64,000 bases of DNA, taken from the NCBI GenBank assembly GCA_019358875.1, contig JAHHIF010000026.1, positions 1-64,000 of the forward strand. The letters are read 5' to 3'. Source of the stretch: Symplocastrum torsivum CPER-KK1 (GTDB lineage Bacteria; Cyanobacteriota; Cyanobacteriia; Cyanobacteriales; Coleofasciculaceae). Made by a program: the position numbers and the translations under genes. This document shows, piece after piece, positions 47,253 through 56,348 of the stretch (its first letter is position 1; every line of letters starts with the position of its first letter). Below the pieces are notes generated by a model that was not told the DNA's origin, made no database searches, and saw nothing but the letters and a program-made list of their open reading frames with translations.

Positions 47253-48099
47253 AGCGTCGTCCCCAAGCTTGTAACACGTTAATCGCTAGCAGAATTAACA
47301 GCGAAAGTAACAATAGAACAGTACCAATTACGGTTGCGCCGCTATAGTCGTATTGTTCTAGGCGTTGGATAATCAGTACCGAGGCGATTAAGTCCTTAAA
47401 CGGAATGTTAGAAGCCACAATCACTACTGAACCGTATTCGCCAACGGCACGAGAAAATCCCAGTGCAACACCCGTCAAAATCGCTGGAAACAATGGAGGC
47501 AAAACTACACGCCAAAACGTTTGCCATTGCGACGCTCCCAAGCACCAAGCGGCTTCTTCTACCTCATGTTCCATTTCCTGTAACACTGGCTGCAACGTCC
47601 GTACAACGAAAGGCAAGGAAATGAATATCATCGCAATGCCTACCCCCAAACGGGTGAAGGCTATCTTAATCCCGAACGGTGCTAGCAGCGAACCGATCCA
47701 ACCGTTATCACTGTAAACCGTTGCTATGGTTAAACCAGCAACCGAGGTGGGTAGAGCAAATGGTAAATCAATTGCTGCATCAATAATCCGCTTGAACGGG
47801 AAATCATACCGAACCAAAACCCAGGTGATTAAAATCCCAAAGACACCATTAATCAGTGCCGCAACTAAGGCAGTGACGAAGGTCACTTCATAGGTAGACA
47901 GAGCAATAGGACTAGTTGCAATTCTCCAAAATTCCGCTGGTGATTCGGTGCTAGCTTTTAACGCTAGTGCTGCTACAGGTAGTAGCAGCATGATCGTGAG
48001 ATAGCCTAGTGTGATTCGCCAAGGCCAGGACAGCCCAAAAAGCTGGCGAACTGGATTTTGCCAAGCAGGAGTTGGCTTGGAAGGAGAAGATGTGGTCAT
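47242..48099 (-). CDS. cysT: sulfate ABC transporter permease CysT
   Basis: The second membrane subunit, 285 residues with six predicted helices. The EAA loop reads EMEHEVEEAAWCLGASQWQTFWR (only the central EAAWCLG need be read as the core), and LGFSRAVGEYGSVVIVASN is the CysT/CysU signature. It lies between sbpA (108 bases upstream) and cysW (overlapping), in one transcription unit. Confidence 0.93.
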   Translation of the reverse strand: MTTSSPSKPTPAWQNPVRQLFGLSWPWRITLGYLTIMLLLPVAALALKASTESPAEFWRIATSPIALSTYEVTFVTALVAALINGVFGILITWVLVRYDFPFKRIIDAAIDLPFALPTSVAGLTIATVYSDNGWIGSLLAPFGIKIAFTRLGVGIAMIFISLPFVVRTLQPVLQEMEHEVEEAAWCLGASQWQTFWRVVLPPLFPAILTGVALGFSRAVGEYGSVVIVASNIPFKDLIASVLIIQRLEQYDYSGATVIGTVLLLLSLLILLAINVLQAWGRRYEL

Positions 48100-48111
48100 T
48101 GTTTAGGTAGT

Positions 48112-48150
48112 TATTGGTGATTAGTTATTGGTTATTGGTCAAGAACAACT
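48112..48150. repeat. STRR-like TTATTGGT repeats between cysT and sbpA
   Basis: Degenerate copies of TTATTGGT/GATTAGT follow one another just before cysT. They resemble the reverse strand of the AACTAAC-type heptamers seen elsewhere. Confidence 0.5.
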
Positions 48151-48206
48151 AACCGCTAATTACTTGGTAACTATTGCTAGCTGGGGGTTCTGCTAGCATC
48201 TCTTGT

Positions 48207-49343
48207 CTACGCTTTGGCTTGAATTTTGTCGAAAACAGCACCGTCCTCAAAGAACTTGCTCTGAATCTCGTCCCATCCCCCTAAATCTTTAACAGTGAAG
48301 AGGGTTTTAACTTTGGGGAACTTGCTTTCCACTTCTTTGGCTACAGTCGGGTCAACTGGACGGAATCCTACGTTGGCAAATTCTCGTTGGGCTTCTGGAG
48401 TGTACAAAAACTTAACAAAGGCTTCAGCAACTTCACGAGTGCCATGTTTATCAACATTTTTGTCTACAACGGCGATTGGGTTGTCAATGGAGATGTTGAC
48501 ATCAGGCACAACATAGGGAAGTTTCTCTCCGTTTTGTCCTGCCAAAATCATCTCGTTTTCGTAGTTAATTAAGGCATCTCCCTGACCTTGCTTGAAGAAT
48601 ACATCACTCGCTTCACGAGCATCTCTGGGGAGTATGGGTGCGTTCTTGATAACCTTCGTGGTTAAGTCAAGTGCTTTTGTCTCATCTGCACCTGTTTTAG
48701 TTACAGAACCCCACAAAGCTAAGAAATTCCAACGTGCGCCACCAGAGGTTTTGGGGTTAGCCGTAATCACACTCACTCCCGGTTTTGCCAAGTCTGCCCA
48801 GGTTTTGATGCCTTTCGGATTACCGTCACGGGTGACAATTGCGGCAACAGATTTGCTGACAATCCCATCCTCAGGTGATTCTTGCTCCCAACCTGGTTGG
48901 ATGAGTCCTGCTTTTTCAATCTTCTTGGTGTCAAGAGCGAGTGCTAGGTGTACAACGTCAGCTTCTAAGCCATCAATCACTGCACGAGTTTGAGAACCCG
49001 ATCCACCATAACTCTGGTTGAAGGAGACGTTTTGGTTATGCTCTTTCTTCCATTGTTCGACAAACTGGGGAATAATTTTCTCATGGGCGGCTCTTGTGAC
49101 CGCAAAAGAAACAAGGGTCAACTCAACATCACCTTTGGCACCTGCTGCGCTAGAACCGCCACTGCCACTAGAACTGGTATCTGCGCCAGGACCAGAGCAG
49201 GAGGCGATCGCTACACTTAAGCTCACTCCTATGAGAAAGAACGACACAACCTTTTTGAGCGAAGAAGGTCTGAGCCATCTAGTTATCTGTTGACTTGACA
49301 ATTGAGGTACCTTAAGCTTATGGGTTTCTTGCCACAATCGCAT
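48207..49343 (-). CDS. sbpA: periplasmic sulfate-binding protein
   Basis: The substrate-binding subunit for sulfate uptake. The 378-residue precursor has a long N-terminal signal with the lipobox-like AIASCSG (Cys about residue 49) and a Ser/Gly linker. The binding-protein core has ELTLVSFAVTRAAHEKIIP, FNQSYGGSGSQTRAVIDG and TANPKTSGGARWNFLALWG, as in Sbp/CysP. An AAGGAG site precedes the ATG. It is the first gene of the sulfate operon. Confidence 0.93.
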   Translation of the reverse strand: MRLWQETHKLKVPQLSSQQITRWLRPSSLKKVVSFFLIGVSLSVAIASCSGPGADTSSSGSGGSSAAGAKGDVELTLVSFAVTRAAHEKIIPQFVEQWKKEHNQNVSFNQSYGGSGSQTRAVIDGLEADVVHLALALDTKKIEKAGLIQPGWEQESPEDGIVSKSVAAIVTRDGNPKGIKTWADLAKPGVSVITANPKTSGGARWNFLALWGSVTKTGADETKALDLTTKVIKNAPILPRDAREASDVFFKQGQGDALINYENEMILAGQNGEKLPYVVPDVNISIDNPIAVVDKNVDKHGTREVAEAFVKFLYTPEAQREFANVGFRPVDPTVAKEVESKFPKVKTLFTVKDLGGWDEIQSKFFEDGAVFDKIQAKA

Positions 49344-49374
49344 ACGAACGTTCTCCTTTAAATCTACGGTTATT

Positions 49375-49388
49375 CGGTAGGGTTACCG
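49375..49388 (-). promoter_or_regulatory. possible operator upstream of sbpA
   Basis: CGGTA (49375-49379) and TACCG (49384-49388) form a short palindrome. The flanks GTTATT and AATAAC extend it imperfectly. It lies about 35 bases upstream of sbpA and could bind a sulfur regulator (for example of the CysR or LysR type). This is inference from position and symmetry. Confidence 0.35.
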
Positions 49389-49648
49389 ATAATAACAGAT
49401 ATGACAATAGATAGTACAACAGATAAAAAAATTTGTGTTGGTTATCAATAATTTTTCAATAAAAGCAACTTGCAGTTAGGGGTTTTAGCGATCGCATCAG
49501 TGTCGCCACTCCGCCAGGAACTTGCGATCGCCAATTTGTCAGTGTAAAACCTAAACTCAGAAGATGAATAACAACAAAATTTGCTAAACTAAGCGATGGT
49601 GAGTTTTTGGGCAGTAGTGTTCCAGACTTTGCTATATTGTTTTTAGTT

Positions 49649-49720
49649 GCTGGTGTAGCTCAGTGGTAGAGCAGCGGTTTTGTAAACCGCCGGTCGCAAG
49701 TTCAAATCTTGTCACCAGCT
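49649..49720 (+). tRNA. tRNA-Thr (anticodon UGU)
   Basis: A 72-base cloverleaf: the 7-bp acceptor stem GCTGGTG/CACCAGC is perfect, the D arm is GCTC-AGTGGTA-GAGC, the anticodon arm is GCGGT-TTTGTAA-ACCGC and the T loop is TTCAAAT. The anticodon TGT reads Thr ACA/ACG codons. The 3' CCA is not encoded. The 305-base gap before it (49344-49648) holds no gene. Confidence 0.97.
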
Positions 49721-49722
49721 TG

Positions 49723-50325
49723 TTAATAAATCAGGCGTTCTAAGTCGGCTGGCGTGTTGCAGTTGAATAGTACTTGCGTGTCACTGACTGGCAGTTCCTT
49801 TACTGGATGTTGGGCTAGCCAGCGCTGAAACGATCGTCCTCCCTCGTTGATGAATTGGGTTAGCAGTGGCAGACATTGACATCGGTAAAAACCACACAGG
49901 GGTTCCCAGCGATGAGATTGTCGAGGTAGCAGTGCGATCGCATCTGGAGCCGTCTTTTCTAGTTCTGTTGCCCAATCTTGCAAAACTTGAACCTGCAACT
50001 GGGGTAAATCACAGGCAAGTAATAGTACCCAATCTGTCTCAACCTGAGCTAACCCTTGGGCAAATCCTACCAGCGGCCCATGAGAACTTGCTTCTCCTGG
50101 TAAAGGAACTTCCCGTATTACACGACAGCCTTCCGGTAAAATGTCTTGATATCGTTCAGGCCAAGGAGTTACAACATAAATCTGAGTGGTGCAATCTAGT
50201 GCAACATTACAGACCTGTCGCAGTAACGGGATGCCTTGAAGCATAATCATCGCTTTGTCCCGACCCATGCGAGAACTCTGTCCACCTGCAAGTACAATCG
50301 CAGAAAAAGATGCTGTCTTACCCAT
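49723..50325 (-). CDS. mobA: molybdenum cofactor guanylyltransferase
   Basis: It attaches GMP to molybdopterin in the cytosol. The 200-residue protein has the NTP-transferase motif VLAGGQSSRMGRDKAM (about residue 11), VLLLACDLPQLQ with the metal-binding Asp (about residue 103), and EPLCGFYR (about residue 143). It ends three bases from the tRNA-Thr gene, convergently. The sequence ends FNCNTPADLERLI, the usual MobA C terminus. Confidence 0.93.
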   Translation of the reverse strand: MGKTASFSAIVLAGGQSSRMGRDKAMIMLQGIPLLRQVCNVALDCTTQIYVVTPWPERYQDILPEGCRVIREVPLPGEASSHGPLVGFAQGLAQVETDWVLLLACDLPQLQVQVLQDWATELEKTAPDAIALLPRQSHRWEPLCGFYRCQCLPLLTQFINEGGRSFQRWLAQHPVKELPVSDTQVLFNCNTPADLERLIY

Positions 50326-50392
50326 CCGTACAACAACGGGATACTTTGCTTTAGACTACATCAGAACAGAAACTTTATCCCCATTGGATCTG

Positions 50393-51073
50393 TTAATTAA
50401 GATTAGAAGCCTGCCGTCCACCAAGCCGCTGTTGTTGCTCTGATGGAAGAGTCTTAACAGAAATCGTGGCGTAGGGATTCTGAAGCTGACCGATAATCAT
50501 TAATCGGATAAAATCCCCAAGTCCCTCAATCAAGCGGGCGTTGCGTAAGCCACCACAGTCCACAGGAGCAAAGCCAATATCTTCAGCTAAAGACATTACC
50601 ACTTGCCTTGCTTGAGCATCGTCTCCCGCAACAAACACAGAAACGCTATAGTCTTTGAGCGGTGTTGGTGCAAGTTCAAACACTTCCTGTGCCATTGTGT
50701 TAAAGGCTTTGACAACACGGGTCTTGGGAACTTCTGCGGCTAGCTTCTCCGCTAGGGATTGCACAATTGGTGGGTAGGCGAATCCTTCTGGAACATCAAA
50801 ATTATTGCAGTCAATAAGAATTTTTCCCGACAGAACTTCGGTTGAGGATAAGACTTCGGCGGGATTCATGCCCCGGACGGTGTACAGCAGTACGTCTCCA
50901 AATGCGGCTGCCTCATCATTCGTGCCTCCTGTTGTGCTATGTCCTACAACTTCAGCTATTGCTTTTCCTTTCTCCGCATCACGAGTACCAAAAAACACCT
51001 CATGCCCTTGCTCAGCCCACAAAATGCCGAGGGAACGACCCATATTGCCACTGCCGATAATGCCGATTTTCAT
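50393..51073 (-). CDS. NADP-binding oxidoreductase (F420-dependent-reductase-like)
   Basis: A Rossmann-fold protein of 226 residues. The cofactor loop MKIGIIGSGNMGRSLG is at the start, followed by GTRDAEKGKA and the VVKAFNTMA motif typical of NpdG/F420H2:NADP oxidoreductases. Cyanobacteria are not known to make F420 as a rule, so the true partner is uncertain. A start ten codons upstream is less likely, because the Rossmann strand normally begins the protein. Confidence 0.8.
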   Translation of the reverse strand: MKIGIIGSGNMGRSLGILWAEQGHEVFFGTRDAEKGKAIAEVVGHSTTGGTNDEAAAFGDVLLYTVRGMNPAEVLSSTEVLSGKILIDCNNFDVPEGFAYPPIVQSLAEKLAAEVPKTRVVKAFNTMAQEVFELAPTPLKDYSVSVFVAGDDAQARQVVMSLAEDIGFAPVDCGGLRNARLIEGLGDFIRLMIIGQLQNPYATISVKTLPSEQQQRLGGRQASNLN

Positions 51074-51232
51074 AGCTTGAGAACCTTTTTGAAGTGAACG
51101 CAAGACTCCCTTACTCTACAACGGTGCATTAGCTTTAGTTTGATAGCGGCACTGTCTAGGTTACGATACCCCGATTGCTCCTCCGTGTTCTATTGCGCTG
51201 ACTACAGTTTCAGGCAAATTTTGCAATCAAAA

Positions 51233-51649
51233 TTAAGGTAGCTTGTAGCTGGCAACTCGAATATTCAGTTCCCCCTCTCGTGGATCGCGGCTAAACACAA
51301 AAGCACCTTCCTCCTTTTCTCCACTGGCGAGAAAATCTATTTGCTGTTCGCCGGATTCCTCGACTTCTCCGTTAATGCTGAGTTCAGCAATTACCTGGAC
51401 TGACTCTGCTGTCTCACCGCCAGTGTTGGTGATTGAAAAAGGAACATAATACTGTCCTGGTACTTCACGAATTTCAGGATTAGGTGTCACAGATAGAACA
51501 GGCGGTCGATTCTGCTGAGTAACCCACTTGTAAATGATCAATCCAACAATTGCAGCCAGAATGAGCAAAGCAATACTAAATGTTGTCCATTCAGCAGGCG
51601 ATCGCTCCAGCTTTTGTTTAACTTGTGGAGAAGAATCAGTGTCATTCAT
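51233..51649 (-). CDS. TIGR02588 family membrane-anchored protein
   Basis: The 138-residue protein has one transmembrane helix (FSIALLILAAIVGLIIYKWV, about residues 22-41) and an outside domain beginning PVLSVTPNPEIREVPG, which looks like a beta-sandwich. The ATG at 51649 overlaps the stop of the upstream gene as ATGA, so the two are coupled. The two families always pair in cyanobacteria and some proteobacteria as far as I know, and the function is unknown. Confidence 0.75.
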   Translation of the reverse strand: MNDTDSSPQVKQKLERSPAEWTTFSIALLILAAIVGLIIYKWVTQQNRPPVLSVTPNPEIREVPGQYYVPFSITNTGGETAESVQVIAELSINGEVEESGEQQIDFLASGEKEEGAFVFSRDPREGELNIRVASYKLP

Positions 51650-52548
51650 AGCGCAATGCGTCCTGCTGCGCCGCCAATACTTGCTGGTAATCCCAATAAT
51701 ACTGTGTGACTTAACCACAGTGTCCACGGGTCATCAATCGTTAATCGGTTGAAAAAAAATAACATAAATGCCGCCGCAAAAAGTGATACAAGATAAGATG
51801 CGACAGTTTCACTGATTGGACGCTGAAAGATCCCTTGCTGCTGTCGGCGCTTTTTCTGAGTGGTAAAGCCAGCTTGGAAGACAATGCCGTAGGAAATGAT
51901 CAGTGATGCCACAATAATCGCCAAAAGCCACAGGGGCGATGCTGATGCATTAAGCATGGGGATTTCGTCAGTCGGCGCAATGTTGAAGGCAATGATTGTT
52001 GCACCAATTAAAGTTGCCCCAATGTCGGCGAGAGTTGCGTTTATCTCTTGTTTGTCTGCTTTTTTCTTCTGTTTAGCTTTGTTATCGGAGTCTGCACTAT
52101 TAGTAGATGACCAGCGATCACCACTTAGAAATGCACGGGATAACGCTGCGCCTAGTGCAAAAGGAACACTCTCTAGGATTAACTTACCCAGTGCTTCTTC
52201 CAATGGCGTTCCCACTCGAATTTCACCCAAGAGAAACAGCATGAAAGTAGCACAAGCAATACCAATAGCTAGCACTTCAACGCTATCCATACAAGTATCG
52301 AGGAAGTGCATACTTTGAGTTTTGCGAAAGCCTTCCGTACGATTGAGTAGGAAAACAACGGCAAAGGTAGCAGCAAGAATAGCCAGCATCACAGGTGGAG
52401 GGGTCTGAGAACCAATCCACCAAACTTCCATTGTGTAGATTAGTGGAATGCCAAATAAGAAACCACCTGAAGCACCACGAATCATGTCGTCAATTTGATT
52501 TGACCACGATTGCGAATATTGACGTTTTTTTTGAGTGCGTTTTGCCAT
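51646..52548 (-). CDS. TIGR02587 family integral membrane protein
   Basis: A 300-residue protein with about seven or eight hydrophobic segments and no known transporter motif. A basic N terminus (MAKRTQKKRQYSQSW) precedes the first helix (GASGGFLFGIPLIYTMEVWW). A charged loop lies near residue 155. Its stop overlaps the next start as ATGA. The function is unknown; partnership with the TIGR02588 protein is inferred from coupling. Confidence 0.78.
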   Translation of the reverse strand: MAKRTQKKRQYSQSWSNQIDDMIRGASGGFLFGIPLIYTMEVWWIGSQTPPPVMLAILAATFAVVFLLNRTEGFRKTQSMHFLDTCMDSVEVLAIGIACATFMLFLLGEIRVGTPLEEALGKLILESVPFALGAALSRAFLSGDRWSSTNSADSDNKAKQKKKADKQEINATLADIGATLIGATIIAFNIAPTDEIPMLNASASPLWLLAIIVASLIISYGIVFQAGFTTQKKRRQQQGIFQRPISETVASYLVSLFAAAFMLFFFNRLTIDDPWTLWLSHTVLLGLPASIGGAAGRIAL

Positions 52549-52729
52549 GAATGGGATATTAACCTTGATGCAGTCGCATTAATGCTTTGACAGGATAAAA
52601 TCATCAGACGAGACAGTTCTTGCTTGCTACGATGTATCATTCTATACATAAAATCTTATCAAACCTTGCAAATTTGATAGCTCTCTCTACATATAGAGTT
52701 ATTAACTGTTTTCATTCCTAAGTCGCGCA

Positions 52730-54280
52730 ATGCGCTATTTACTACTAGCTGCAATTCGTAAAAGTCCTATCTTTTTATTAATTTTTTTTAATGCCCTATT
52801 TACATCTCGACTGGCAGCGATCGCATTTGAAGAACCGTCAAGTTCCCAATCTGTTCTCTCGGCATTCCCTAACAAAGAGAATCCGTCCTCTGGATCTCTG
52901 TGTCCCGCACAATTAGGATCTGCTATTGAAGCTGTAATCAACCGTCCCCAGTTAGGTCGTACTCGCTGGGGAATTTCGATTGAGCCATTATCGCAAAATG
53001 CGATCGCTCACAGTTTAAGTGTTAACCAAGACAATGCCCTCTATCGTCGTGAGGCAGAACACTACTTTATCCCTGCCTCAAATGTTAAGTTACTGACAAC
53101 GGCGGCGGCTTTACTTCAATTAGGCTCCGACTTTCGGATTCGGACATCTATTTATTCGGCTGGTGTAGGTTCCTTGCGGGTAGTGGGACGAGGCGACCCC
53201 AGCCTCACAGATGTACAGTTAAGAGAATTGGCACAACAGCTAAAACGACAGGGTGTTCGTAACGTGCAGCAGTTGATTGTCGATGATGGTTACTTTCAAG
53301 GAGATGCGATTAATCTCACCTGGGAGTGGGAAGATGTTCAAGCAGACTATGGAACAGCAGTAAATAGCCTGATTTTGAATCAAAATGCGGCAGAATTGAC
53401 CTTATCCCCTCAACAGGTTGGTCAACCACTGGAGTTAAGGTGGACAGATGCGATCGCAGCAAGGCAATGGCACATTGAAAATCAGTCAGTAACAGCTACA
53501 TCCGCTGCACCAAGCACAGTGGAGGTGACTGGTGTTTTGGGTCAACCCTTGTTGCAGATTAGAGGACAGTTAGCCGTTGATGCGGAGCCAGAATCCTTCT
53601 ATCTAGCGATTCTTGACCCGGCTAAGTACTTCTTGCAGCATTTCCAGCGCGTACTGCTGGAAGAGGGAATCCCTGTAGCAAGCACTGTGGTATCCAAGAC
53701 AAGTACAACGGGTGAGCAGGAATTAGCCGCTATTGAATCTGCACCATTATCCGTTTTGCTAGTAGAGACAAATCAGCAGAGTAACAATCTTTACGCAGAA
53801 GTGCTGTTGCGTACACTTCAGATATCAAATGATACTCAGGCGAACAAAGATTCGGTTGAAATAGGACTGAATGAGGTCAAGGAAGCCTTAACAACTTTAG
53901 GAGTTAATCCAGAAAGCTATGTTTTAGTTGATGGTTCGGGACTATCCCGCCGAAACTTAGTGAGTCCAGATGCGATCGTCCAAACCCTCAAACTCATGGC
54001 ACAAACACCGCAAGCGGCAGTATACCGAGAATCTCTCCCTGTTGCTGGTGTGAGTGGTACACTCCGCCGTCGCTTCCTAAATACCACGGCACAAGGTAAT
54101 CTTCAAGCAAAGACTGGTACATTAACTGGTGCATCAGCGTTATCCGGATATCTGGATGTTCCTGGCTATCAACCCTTGGTGTTCAGCATCATGGTGAATC
54201 AATCTGACCAAACTGTCGCTAGTCTGCGCGAAGCCATTGATGAAATTGTTCTGTTACTCACTCGCCTACGTTCTTGTTGA
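52730..54280 (+). CDS. dacB: D-alanyl-D-alanine carboxypeptidase/endopeptidase (PBP4, family S13)
   Basis: This low-molecular-weight penicillin-binding protein trims peptidoglycan in the periplasm. The 516-residue precursor has an N-terminal signal (about residues 10-32). The three active-site motifs are present: SNVK (nucleophile Ser, about residue 118), SNN in TNQQSNNLYAEV (about residue 352) and KTG in LQAKTGTLTG (about residue 462). The large insert after SxxK is a S13 trait. Confidence 0.93.
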   Translation: MRYLLLAAIRKSPIFLLIFFNALFTSRLAAIAFEEPSSSQSVLSAFPNKENPSSGSLCPAQLGSAIEAVINRPQLGRTRWGISIEPLSQNAIAHSLSVNQDNALYRREAEHYFIPASNVKLLTTAAALLQLGSDFRIRTSIYSAGVGSLRVVGRGDPSLTDVQLRELAQQLKRQGVRNVQQLIVDDGYFQGDAINLTWEWEDVQADYGTAVNSLILNQNAAELTLSPQQVGQPLELRWTDAIAARQWHIENQSVTATSAAPSTVEVTGVLGQPLLQIRGQLAVDAEPESFYLAILDPAKYFLQHFQRVLLEEGIPVASTVVSKTSTTGEQELAAIESAPLSVLLVETNQQSNNLYAEVLLRTLQISNDTQANKDSVEIGLNEVKEALTTLGVNPESYVLVDGSGLSRRNLVSPDAIVQTLKLMAQTPQAAVYRESLPVAGVSGTLRRRFLNTTAQGNLQAKTGTLTGASALSGYLDVPGYQPLVFSIMVNQSDQTVASLREAIDEIVLLLTRLRSC

Positions 54281-54379
54281 ACGTTTCGTTTCTACTAATA
54301 CCAATTGGTTTAAAAATGACACGTCATTACAGAGCTTGAGAAGTTGCTAGAGGACGAGCAAAGTGGGATGCTCCCGAAT

Positions 54380-54416
54380 GCGATCTGCTTGCAGCAGCGC
54401 TTCGCTATCGCAGATC
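54380..54416. repeat. interspersed palindromic repeat, copy 2
   Basis: GCGATCTGCTTGCAGCAG then CGCTTCGCTATCGCAGATC. It shares GCGATCTGC and GCGCTTCGCT plus ATCGC with copy 1 at 45107-45142 (opposite orientation). Confidence 0.6.
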
Positions 54417-54574
54417 AACTAGTGGCGTTGAGAGTACCGAAGCAAGATATCGTACTGGCATATCATGCACCTCATGTGAGACAGTACACAGAGTTTGCAG
54501 TGGGCTGAAGTCAAGTCATTCTGTAGTAGCCAGCATACTAATTGATAGGGCTGTTAAACCACAACTCCAGCGAA

Positions 54575-54598
54575 AACCCGGCTCCTATGAACCGGGTT
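54575..54598. terminator. hairpin, possible terminator
   Basis: AACCCGG (54575-54581) and CCGGGTT (54592-54598) form a 7-bp G/C-rich stem with a 10-base loop. On the minus strand it runs into TTTTC; on the plus strand the T-run is weak. It lies about 300 bases after dacB. Confidence 0.45.
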
Positions 54599-54986
54599 GT
54601 TCTGCAATTGCTAACCTCAATTTCTTCGTCTCCTCACATCAAGCGGTTTTCAACCACTCTTCGGGTTTCTATCATCTAGCGCCCACTGCCGCGATTGTCA
54701 TCTTCTTTAGTAAACTCAGCAGCAATATAGCTGAGTAAGTGGTGAGAGAACATGACAAAGCTTTCACTCAAATTCCCTAAATAGGATTGCAGTGAAAATA
54801 CGGTCATGTAGTTGCACATACGTAGATCTCCATTTCAGAGTTTCCTCTGCGTTATTCAGCGAAAAGACACAACATCAGGACAAACTCAAAAATTCAATCC
54901 GTCCCGTACAGCCCAACAACTAGGAAAATCTATAATTGATAAGGGTTTGCTGAAAGTAGACCTTGCGAAATTATCCAGAGCTTGTT

Positions 54987-56348
54987 ATGACCTCTCCTCG
55001 CCGCTACCACATCACCACCTTTGGCTGCCAGATGAACAAAGCCGACTCCGAACGCATGGCTGGCATTTTGGAAGATATGGGCTTTGAGTGGTCAGAAGAC
55101 CCTAACGAGGCAAATCTACTCCTCTACAACACCTGCACAATTCGGGATAACGCTGAGCAAAAGGTTTATTCCTACTTAGGCAGACAGGCTCATCGCAAGC
55201 ACCAACAACCCGACCTCACGCTTGTTGTTACTGGGTGTGTTGCTCAGCAGGAGGGAGAAGCCTTGCTGCGGCGGGTGCCAGAACTTGACTTGGTCATGGG
55301 GCCACAACACGCCAATCGTCTCCAAGATTTGCTGGAGCAGGTATTTGATGGCAACCAGATTGTTGCAACAGAACCAATTCAGATTGTTGAAGACATCACT
55401 AAACCTCGCCGCGATAGCAAAGTGACGGCTTGGGTGAATGTCATCTACGGCTGCAATGAGCGTTGTACTTACTGTGTCGTTCCCAATGTCCGAGGCGTTG
55501 AGCAATCGCGATCACCAGAAGCGATTCGTGCTGAAATGGAGCAACTGGGACAACAGGGGTATAAGGAAGTAACACTACTTGGACAAAATATTGATGCCTA
55601 CGGACGTGACCTTCCGGGTGTTACCGAGTCCGGGCGGCACCAGCACACCTTGACAGATTTGCTTTATTATGTCCACGATGTGCCAGGGATAGAACGCCTC
55701 CGCTTTGCGACCAGTCACCCCCGCTACTTCACCGAACGCCTGATTCGTGCTTGTGCAGAATTACCGAAGGTATGTGAGCATTTCCACATCCCCTTCCAAT
55801 CGGGAGATAACGAGATACTTAAGGCAATGTCACGGGGATACACTCATGAGAAATATCGCCGCATCATCGACAAGATTCGTCAGTATATGCCCGATGCTTC
55901 GATTAGTGCAGATGCGATTGTCGGCTTCCCCGGAGAAACGGAAGAACAGTTTGAGAATACGCTAAAGCTAGTAGAGGATATTGGCTTTGACTTGCTAAAT
56001 ACGGCAGCTTATTCGCCCCGTCCTGGCACACCAGCCGCAGTATGGGACAATCAGCTTAGTGAGGAAATAAAAAGCGATCGCCTTCAGCGTCTCAACCATT
56101 TAGTATCAACGAAAGCCGCTCAAGCCTCACAACGTTATCTTGGTCGTGTTGAAGAAGTCCTAGTTGAAGACCAAAATCCCAAAGACCCGACTCAAGTAAT
56201 GGGACGCACAAGAGGCAACCGCCTCACCTTCTTTAGGGGAGATATTGAGGAATTAAAGGGTAAATTGGTCAACGGCAAAATTACTCAGGCGCGTGCCTTT
56301 AGCTTAACGGGTGAACGAGTAGACATACTTATCCCTACAGGCGGCTAG
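54987..56348 (+). CDS. miaB: tRNA-2-methylthio-N6-dimethylallyladenosine synthase
   Basis: A radical-SAM methylthiotransferase that modifies A37 of tRNAs. The 453-residue protein has the N-terminal UPF0004 domain (HITTFGCQMNKADSERM, with cluster Cys in TFGCQMN, YNTCTIRD and VTGCVAQQ), the radical-SAM CNERCTYC (about residue 154), and a C-terminal TRAM domain. ATG at 54987 fits the family start; a TTG eight codons upstream is rejected. Confidence 0.96.
   Translation: MTSPRRYHITTFGCQMNKADSERMAGILEDMGFEWSEDPNEANLLLYNTCTIRDNAEQKVYSYLGRQAHRKHQQPDLTLVVTGCVAQQEGEALLRRVPELDLVMGPQHANRLQDLLEQVFDGNQIVATEPIQIVEDITKPRRDSKVTAWVNVIYGCNERCTYCVVPNVRGVEQSRSPEAIRAEMEQLGQQGYKEVTLLGQNIDAYGRDLPGVTESGRHQHTLTDLLYYVHDVPGIERLRFATSHPRYFTERLIRACAELPKVCEHFHIPFQSGDNEILKAMSRGYTHEKYRRIIDKIRQYMPDASISADAIVGFPGETEEQFENTLKLVEDIGFDLLNTAAYSPRPGTPAAVWDNQLSEEIKSDRLQRLNHLVSTKAAQASQRYLGRVEEVLVEDQNPKDPTQVMGRTRGNRLTFFRGDIEELKGKLVNGKITQARAFSLTGERVDILIPTGG

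Larger units (their letters stand above)
54281..54986. other. long intergenic region between dacB and miaB
   Basis: About 700 bases without a convincing gene. It contains an open stretch without a good start (54332-54508, ending in TGA) that includes a palindromic repeat, and a hairpin at 54575-54598. A reading frame at 54812-55087 overlaps miaB in another frame and is judged to be chance. The miaB promoter is presumably near the right end. Confidence 0.5.

Noticed and set aside
54812..55087. Plus-strand frame before miaB
   Set aside because: It runs into the conserved miaB coding region in a different frame.
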